Shown: positions 5,123-8,556 of the stretch, in pieces
How the letters are laid out: each line of letters starts with the position of its first letter
Numbering within the stretch: the stretch's first letter is position 1
From: Bacillota bacterium
GTDB taxonomy: Bacteria > Bacillota > Clostridia > Christensenellales > UMGS416
Assembly: GCA_023409755.1 (NCBI GenBank)
Contig: JAEYRA010000136.1
Span: 1-8,556, forward strand
Reading direction: 5' to 3'
DNA length: 8,556 bases
Translations under genes and position numbers: made by a program
Notes under the pieces: generated by a model
The model's input: only the letters and a program-made list of their open reading frames with translations
What the model was told of the DNA's origin: nothing
The model's database searches: none

Positions 5123-5641
5123 CTATGCATCCAGGGGGATATAGTAGTCCAGCGTAATGCACCCATCCTCATCGGGGGTGGTGAAGCGCGGGCAGTTGTA
5201 AAGCTCCATCGTCCACGCCATGTGCTCACAGGTGTGCCCGGCCGCCTGCAGGCCCTGGGTCACCAGGGCGTGGGCCGCGCCGCACACATCGGCGGTGTCG
5301 CGCCCGCGCACCCAACCCAACGCCGCCCGGCCCGCCGGCACGGGCAGCACCTCAAAGCCCGCCGGCAGGGCGACCCCCTGACGATACAGAATGCCGCACA
5401 GGTAGGTGAACTTCCCTTCCCTGCTCCGGAAGTCGGCCATGAGTCCCACATAGGACGGATCCCATTGACCCTCGGCTGCCGCCTCCAGCGCCGCGAAGGT
5501 GCCGTCGGCAAAGCACCTGTCCCAGAACGCCGGAATGGGGTTGCTGTCCCCCATCATGGCCTCCATCGGCGCGCAGAGCGCCCGCCCCACCGCCACAAGG
5601 TCCGGCAGATCCACCACATCCAACCCAATGAGCTTCGCCAT
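5123..5641 (-). CDS. GyrI-like/effector-binding domain protein, 172 aa
   Basis: A single small-molecule-binding domain of the GyrI/AraC-effector-binding type with no DNA-binding part. Features of that fold are the early LVAVGRALCAPM strand (15-26), the IPAFWDRCFADGTF segment (36-49), and the ending CITLDYYIPLDA (161-172), which matches the usual final strand ending in IPL. The length (about 150-170 aa) is right for a stand-alone domain. Stand-alone members bind hydrophobic or cationic compounds; some hydrolyse reactive antibiotics or regulate partners, but none of that can be read here. The start is ATG 5641, because the GGAGGG lies 7 nt upstream; an in-frame ATG at 5647 sits only 1 nt from it. 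It is transcribed alone and converges on RNA copy 2. A possible promoter (TTGTTC-17-TACGCT on the minus strand) lies just upstream. Confidence 0.78.
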   Translation of the reverse strand: MAKLIGLDVVDLPDLVAVGRALCAPMEAMMGDSNPIPAFWDRCFADGTFAALEAAAEGQWDPSYVGLMADFRSREGKFTYLCGILYRQGVALPAGFEVLPVPAGRAALGWVRGRDTADVCGAAHALVTQGLQAAGHTCEHMAWTMELYNCPRFTTPDEDGCITLDYYIPLDA

Positions 5642-5711
5642 GGTCATCCCTCCGTTATTGGTTTCTCATAGCGTACCAGAATCATTCTCATAGAACAACC
5701 AAACTTTTGTA

Positions 5712-5740
5712 TTGCATTCCATTTGATTGCATGATATAAT
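5712..5740 (+). promoter_or_regulatory. Extended -10 promoter for the 37-aa ORF
   Basis: TTGCAT (5712-5717) and TATAAT (5735-5740) are spaced 17 bp apart, with the extended -10 dinucleotide (TGATATAAT). Transcription should begin near 5747, about 24 nt before the small ORF start codon. Confidence 0.88.
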
Positions 5741-5770
5741 GAGGCCAGAAATCAAAAGGAGGGTCGGGCG

Positions 5771-5884
5771 ATGAAGGACAACAACGATTTGTGGCCGGCA
5801 CTCTCGCCGGAAGAGGTTCTCTTTGACGAGCCGGTCTGCTCCGCAGAGTTCCCCGAGGGCTGCATTCAGCGGACGCAGGAGTAA
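5771..5884 (+). CDS. Small acidic protein, 37 aa, function unknown
   Basis: A short gene with a complete expression cassette: strong extended -10 promoter, GGAGGG at 5758-5763 with 7-nt spacing to ATG 5771, and a U-tailed terminator 23 bases after the stop. The peptide begins MKDNNDLWPALSPEE and ends GCIQRTQE. It is acidic, has one Trp (W8) and two Cys (C23, C31), and lacks a signal peptide or membrane segment. The LSPEEVLFDE stretch (11-20) followed by a Cys-containing tail resembles the leader/core layout of some modified peptides. No modifying enzyme is nearby, so that is only a speculation. I do not recognise the family. The following K+ channel gene has its own promoter, so this is a monocistronic small-protein gene. 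Confidence 0.72.
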   Translation: MKDNNDLWPALSPEEVLFDEPVCSAEFPEGCIQRTQE

Positions 5885-5907
5885 GACCACAAAATTAAGA
5901 AATTGCA

Positions 5908-5937
5908 CAGCAGGCACCGGTGGTGCCTGCTGTTTTT
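5908..5937 (+). terminator. Intrinsic terminator after the 37-aa ORF
   Basis: A perfect 11-bp stem, CAGCAGGCACC with GGTGCCTGCTG (5908-5918/5922-5932), has a 3-nt loop and is followed by TTTTT (5933-5937). Confidence 0.93.
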
Positions 5938-5945
5938 ACAGAATC

Positions 5946-5974
5946 TTGTCCAGCCTTGGCGAGACGACTACAAT
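5946..5974 (+). promoter_or_regulatory. Promoter of the K+ channel gene, overlapping an upstream ATG
   Basis: TTGTCC (5946-5951) and TACAAT (5969-5974) are exactly 17 bp apart. The -10 box contains the first two bases of an in-frame ATG at 5973, so transcripts starting near 5981 cannot use that ATG. This supports the downstream ATG at 6000. Confidence 0.65.
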
Positions 5975-5999
5975 GGAAGAAAAATCCACGAGGTGTGCC

Positions 6000-6833
6000 A
6001 TGGATAGCGCTCGCCGGTTCCTGTTTCGCTGCATCAGCGAAACCAGCAAAACCAAGGCAAGTCGGGCCGTTAACAATGGCCTGCTGGCACTAATTCTGCT
6101 CAACTCAGCCGGTGTGCTGGCTTCCACCTTTAGCGGGCTGCCTACAGGTCTGGTAGCGGCGTTGGGCGTACTGGAGCTCATATCCGTGTTGTTGTTCACG
6201 GTGGAATACATGCTGCGCGTGTGGACGGCCAGTGAGCTGCGGCCAGATCTCCCCCCCGCCAAGGCGCGTTTACGGTATGTAGTATCCTTCCTTGCTATCG
6301 TCGACCTCATCTCCATTCTACCCTTCTACATTCCTTTCGCCATCCCGATTGATCTGCGCATTCTTCGGCTGTTGCGGCTGGTACGCATGATGCGGTTGCT
6401 GAAGCTGCACCGCTATTCCTCCTCCCTGCAAATGATGGGCACCGTACTGCGCAAGAAAGCCTCCTCCATCATTACCGTGCTCATCGTGATGCTCCTTCTG
6501 CTCCTCATCTCCGCCACCATCATGTATGGCATTGAAAGCGCCGCACAACCTGACAAATTCCAGAACATTGGAGCTGGACTGTGGTGGGCTGTAGCCACAC
6601 TGACCACCGTCGGATATGGCGACATCTATCCAGTGACCGGGTTAGGGAAACTCTTCAGCGCATTGATCGCGGTGCTGGGCATCGGGCTGGTGGCATTGCC
6701 CACAAGCCTGTTGAGTGCCGGATTTCTGGAAGAACTGTCTCAGAAAAGAGAGGCAACCGAAGAGAATTTGACCCAATGGACGTACTGCCCCCACTGCGGC
6801 AAACCGCTGCAGGGTGCCAAACCACATCGATGA
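6000..6833 (+). CDS. Voltage-gated potassium channel, 277 aa
   Basis: A six-helix cation channel subunit, expected to assemble as a tetramer in the inner membrane. S1 is about 27-45, S2 52-75 (with E60 and E69) and S3 93-115 (D102). S4 is 119-138, with Arg every third residue (R120, R123, R126, R129, then R132), giving a complete voltage sensor. S5 is 155-178, the pore helix about 190-202, the selectivity filter TTVGYGD 202-208 and S6 about 214-242. The filter is the K+ signature. The C-terminus has a short tail ending WTYCPHCGKPLQG, with C263 and C266 as half of a zinc-ribbon. There is no RCK/TrkA_N domain. ATG 6000 has GAGGTG at 5990-5995; the alternative ATG 5973 overlaps the promoter -10. 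It is monocistronic by position. Confidence 0.93.
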   Translation: MDSARRFLFRCISETSKTKASRAVNNGLLALILLNSAGVLASTFSGLPTGLVAALGVLELISVLLFTVEYMLRVWTASELRPDLPPAKARLRYVVSFLAIVDLISILPFYIPFAIPIDLRILRLLRLVRMMRLLKLHRYSSSLQMMGTVLRKKASSIITVLIVMLLLLLISATIMYGIESAAQPDKFQNIGAGLWWAVATLTTVGYGDIYPVTGLGKLFSALIAVLGIGLVALPTSLLSAGFLEELSQKREATEENLTQWTYCPHCGKPLQGAKPHR

Positions 6834-6881
6834 TAAGGTACACCTTCATCAAAACCCCCCGCAAACACGTTCACCATGCGA

Positions 6882-6887
6882 TATAAT
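6882..6887 (+). promoter_or_regulatory. Possible -10 box for the lipoprotein gene
   Basis: A perfect TATAAT lies 118 bases before the lipoprotein start, but no recognisable -35 sits at 16-18 bp. The implied leader of about 110 nt contains a small hairpin, CCGGG/CCCGG (6896-6900/6905-6909). Confidence 0.45.
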
Positions 6888-7004
6888 GGGTTGAGCCGGG
6901 TGACCCCGGAACGATGAGCCTGACCGGCGGCACGCCATTCGCCGACTGTGGGAACCGCGCGGCGCTGCCTGCGCCCGTGCAGCAACAGAACTTGGAGGTC
7001 CATG

Positions 7005-7706
7005 ATGCATCGAGTCATTGCGGCAATGCTGGCCGTTTCCTTTTGTTTGAGCCTGGCGGGTTGCTCCGGCGTACCGGCGGGGCAGGTTCGGTCCGCCGCC
7101 CCAACATCCGCCGTACCGAGCGCTTCCTCCACACCCGCGGCAGCCCCCTCCGCCCAAGCCACCACCGCCGCTGCCCAAACCGCCTCGCCCGCTCCATCGT
7201 CCAGCGCAGGCAGCATTGAGGTCAACAAGGGGCTGCTGCCCGTGGAGGTGACGATCCCCGCCTCCCTGCTGGGGGAGGACGCCAACCTGGACGCTGCCAT
7301 TGAGGAGGCCAAGGCCGAAGGGGCCGCCGCCGTCATCACAAACGAAGACGGCGGCCTGACCTACCACATGACGAAAGCCGTCCATAAGAAACTGCTGGCG
7401 CAGCTGCGCTCCAGCGTCAAAGAGTACATTGAGAGTCTCAAGGCCGACGAAGCGACGCCGTCCATCCAAGACATCACCACCAACGACGATATGACGAAAA
7501 TGACGATGACCGTGGACCGGGAAGCTTACGAAAACAGCATGGACGGCTTTGCGGTGCTGGGTCTGGTCACGCTGTCGGCTTATTACCAGGCCTTCAACGG
7601 CGTGGAGGATTACAAGATGACGCTGACGACCAAGGACGAAGAGACCGGTAAGGTCCTCTCCACCACCGTGTACCCGGACGCCATGGCAGGCGCGGACGAC
7701 GACTGA
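7005..7706 (+). CDS. Lipoprotein, 233 aa, function unknown
   Basis: A lipoprotein signal peptide is clear: MHR, then a hydrophobic core, then the lipobox LAGC with Cys at residue 20, so the mature protein is anchored to the outer face of the membrane. Residues 22 to about 67 are a Ser/Thr/Ala/Pro-rich linker. A globular domain follows (about 68-225), starting SIEVNKGLLPVEVTIP and containing a helical stretch AVHKKLLAQLRSSVKEYIES. The protein ends in an acidic tail (GADDD). I do not recognise the domain; similar proteins are common as uncharacterised lipoproteins in gut Clostridia (recollection, not a search). The start is ATG 7005, 6 nt after GGAGG (6994-6998); ATG 7002 is only 3 nt from it. 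A strong terminator follows 19 bases after the stop. Confidence 0.85.
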   Translation: MHRVIAAMLAVSFCLSLAGCSGVPAGQVRSAAPTSAVPSASSTPAAAPSAQATTAAAQTASPAPSSSAGSIEVNKGLLPVEVTIPASLLGEDANLDAAIEEAKAEGAAAVITNEDGGLTYHMTKAVHKKLLAQLRSSVKEYIESLKADEATPSIQDITTNDDMTKMTMTVDREAYENSMDGFAVLGLVTLSAYYQAFNGVEDYKMTLTTKDEETGKVLSTTVYPDAMAGADDD

Positions 7707-7725
7707 CCGACGAGACAATACTGGC

Positions 7726-7757
7726 AAACCCCGGCGACCACAGGGTCACCGGGGTTT
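7726..7757 (+). terminator. Terminator after the lipoprotein gene
   Basis: A 9-bp stem, AAACCCCGG with CCGGGGTTT (7726-7734/7749-7757), is extended by GACC/GGTC inside (7736-7739/7744-7747) after one mismatch. The downstream tract is TGTTGTCTT. The hairpin is near-symmetric and lies between two convergent genes. Confidence 0.85.
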
Positions 7758-7815
7758 GTTGTCTTCCCCCAAACAGAAGAGCAGCCTCTTGGCCACTCCC
7801 CTCTGTGCGCGGCAG

Positions 7816-8055
7816 TTATTGCTCGTCGGCAATCAACTGCTTGATCTCCTTGACGGCGGGCACCCTCCCCATCGACTTCACCTTGCCGTTGATCATCAAG
7901 CCAGGGGTCCGCATAATCCCGGTCTTCATAATCTCCTGAAGGTCGGTGACGTACAGCGCCTCGGCCTCCACGCCTAGCTCCTTCACCGCGTCCTTGGTCT
8001 GTGCGTAGAGCTTCTTACAATTGGCACAGCCAGATCCGACCACCTTAATTTCCAT
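7816..8055 (-). CDS. Thioredoxin-like redox-active disulfide protein, 79 aa
   Basis: A minimal thioredoxin-fold protein of the redox-active disulfide protein 2 (TM0996/MTH895-like) type. The active site is C10-A-N-C13 in the first loop after strand MEIKVVGSG, and the cis-proline motif is R49-T50-P51 before GLMINGKV. These are the two active-site elements of the fold, and 79 aa is the usual length. The protein probably exchanges thiols or transfers electrons in the cytoplasm; it has no signal peptide. ATG 8055 has GGAGG at 8063-8067 with 7-nt spacing; the long in-frame extension to 8301 only overlaps the ferredoxin gene. The ferredoxin gene ends 31 nt upstream on the same strand, so the two form an operon. 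Downstream a short stem 7777-7781/7786-7790 could be a weak terminator. Such genes often occur with metal/metalloid permeases or redox enzymes; the context here favours iron-sulfur partners. Confidence 0.88.
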   Translation of the reverse strand: MEIKVVGSGCANCKKLYAQTKDAVKELGVEAEALYVTDLQEIMKTGIMRTPGLMINGKVKSMGRVPAVKEIKQLIADEQ

Positions 8056-8086
8056 ATCGTCTCCTCCATTCTCTGCTTGCGAAATC

Positions 8087-8332
8087 CTAGCCTTCACAAC
8101 TGCAGCATTCGCATGTGCCGCCTTTGACAGTTGGGTCCCCAAAGTACTCAATCGCGCCATTGGGGCAAAGGTTGCCGCAGCCATGGCACCCCTGGATGCA
8201 TCCCTCGGGCTTGACGACAACCGGGCGCGGCGCCTTCCCCGGGTGGTAGACGCCGTGACTGCATTTATTGGTGCAGGCCCCGCACTGCGTGCAGAGCTCA
8301 TCGTTGATGACCGGGTACCATGTTTTTGACAT
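8087..8332 (-). CDS. 2[4Fe-4S] ferredoxin with Cys-rich tail, 81 aa
   Basis: A low-potential electron carrier with two cluster motifs. The first is C14-x2-C17-x2-C20-x3-C24 and the second is C45-x3-C49-x2-C52-x3-C56-P. The second has an extra residue between its first two cysteines and is separated from the first by a 20-residue insert with several Pro and Lys, unlike the classic clostridial ferredoxin. The C-terminus ends C74-E-C76-C77-S-C79-E-G, four more cysteines that are not part of either motif. ATG 8332 is chosen because a GGGGG run lies 8 nt upstream and because the family begins a few residues before the first Cys; the in-frame extension to 8476 overlaps the upstream gene. Cytoplasmic; probably co-transcribed with the thioredoxin-like gene and the iron-sulfur gene upstream. 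Confidence 0.88.
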   Translation of the reverse strand: MSKTWYPVINDELCTQCGACTNKCSHGVYHPGKAPRPVVVKPEGCIQGCHGCGNLCPNGAIEYFGDPTVKGGTCECCSCEG

Positions 8333-8415
8333 CCTTATTTCCCCCTCTGTGATATTGCGAGGTGCCTGCAGCCGACTAACCCTTGCCGGGCATGCAGGTG
8401 CCCCGTTCCGGTGTG

Positions 8416-8556
8416 TTAGCGCATCACAATGCAGCTGCCGCAGCAAACCGAAGCGCAGACCCCGCAACCGCTGCATTTGTCATAGTCAAACTCAATTCTG
8501 CCGCCGATGGGCTCGTTCTCATCCTCGGTGTAGCGAACCGCCTGCTGCGGGCATTG
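8416..8556 (-). CDS. Iron-sulfur (ferredoxin-type) protein, C-terminal fragment
   Basis: Only the last 46 residues are in the window; the 5' part lies beyond the right edge. The visible part reads CPQQAV near its start, the end of one 4Fe-4S motif (C-P), then a hydrophilic segment with EPIGGRIEFDYDKC. Next comes a second motif, C-x2-C-x2-C with an extra adjacent Cys (SGCGVCASVCCGSC), and the protein ends IVMR. A two-cluster ferredoxin domain, possibly at the C-terminus of a larger oxidoreductase, is likely. The stop TAA (8416-8418) is 83 bases upstream of the 81-aa ferredoxin start on the same strand, compatible with one operon. The identity of the whole protein cannot be determined. Confidence 0.75.
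   Translation of the reverse strand, partial: QCPQQAVRYTEDENEPIGGRIEFDYDKCSGCGVCASVCCGSCIVMR

Noticed and set aside
5973..5999. Upstream ATG 5973 as the K+ channel start
   Set aside because: It overlaps the TACAAT -10 of a well-spaced promoter and has a poor RBS. ATG 6000 has GAGGTG upstream.
6849..7727. Minus-strand ORF of 292 codons opposite the lipoprotein
   Set aside because: It is a GC-rich shadow with low-complexity Gly runs. The plus strand has a signal peptide, lipobox, RBS and terminator.
8333..8476. N-terminal extension of the 81-aa ferredoxin to 8476
   Set aside because: The extension overlaps the end of the upstream iron-sulfur gene and has no family similarity. ATG 8332 has a purine-rich RBS.

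Overview
The window looks like a chromosomal segment of a GC-rich Firmicute, most likely a gut Clostridia/Oscillospiraceae-type anaerobe. That is an inference from four things: strong GGAGG ribosome-binding sites in front of most genes, sigma-A-type promoters (one is a perfect TTGACA-17-TATAAT), short U-tailed intrinsic terminators, and small 4Fe-4S and redox-disulfide proteins typical of anaerobes. No phage, transposase, CRISPR, tRNA or rRNA gene was seen.

Layout. Bases 1-750 hold no convincing gene. They are packed with RNA hairpins and end in a conserved RNA core (537-685). A second copy of that core lies on the same strand at 4781-5064. In the first copy a 19-nt segment (218-236) is perfectly complementary to 662-680, with two further nested helices outside it, so about 180-717 probably folds as one large RNA. 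A Nudix hydrolase follows (812-1417). Next come a perfect promoter and a roughly 180-nt structured leader that ends in an intrinsic terminator, placed just in front of a second Nudix hydrolase (1693-2109).

Bases 2106-3729 read leftward: a four-helix membrane protein whose stop codon overlaps that of the second Nudix gene, a possible 45-aa ORF lying partly in a duplicated segment, and an AraC-type regulator. The regulator is divergent from a SAM-methyltransferase-like gene (3846-4704) that carries a +1 frameshift. The shared intergenic region has overlapping divergent -10 elements and an inverted repeat placed like an AraC-family operator.

After a hairpin and the second RNA copy comes a stand-alone GyrI-like effector-binding protein (leftward, 5123-5641). 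It is followed by a compact unit with promoter, RBS, 37-aa ORF and terminator (5712-5937), a six-helix voltage-gated K+ channel with its own promoter, and a lipoprotein with a strong terminator. The right end is a leftward iron-sulfur/redox cluster: the C-terminal end of a ferredoxin-type protein (cut by the window edge), an 81-aa two-cluster ferredoxin with an extra Cys-rich tail, and a 79-aa thioredoxin-like CxxC protein.

The most notable content is RNA: two related structured RNAs in one locus, plus a third structured leader in front of a Nudix gene. I could not assign the RNAs to a known class with certainty. raiA-motif RNA is my best guess for the shared core, and ROOL- or GOLLD-type large RNAs are alternatives for the long first copy. 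Covariance-model searches would settle this.
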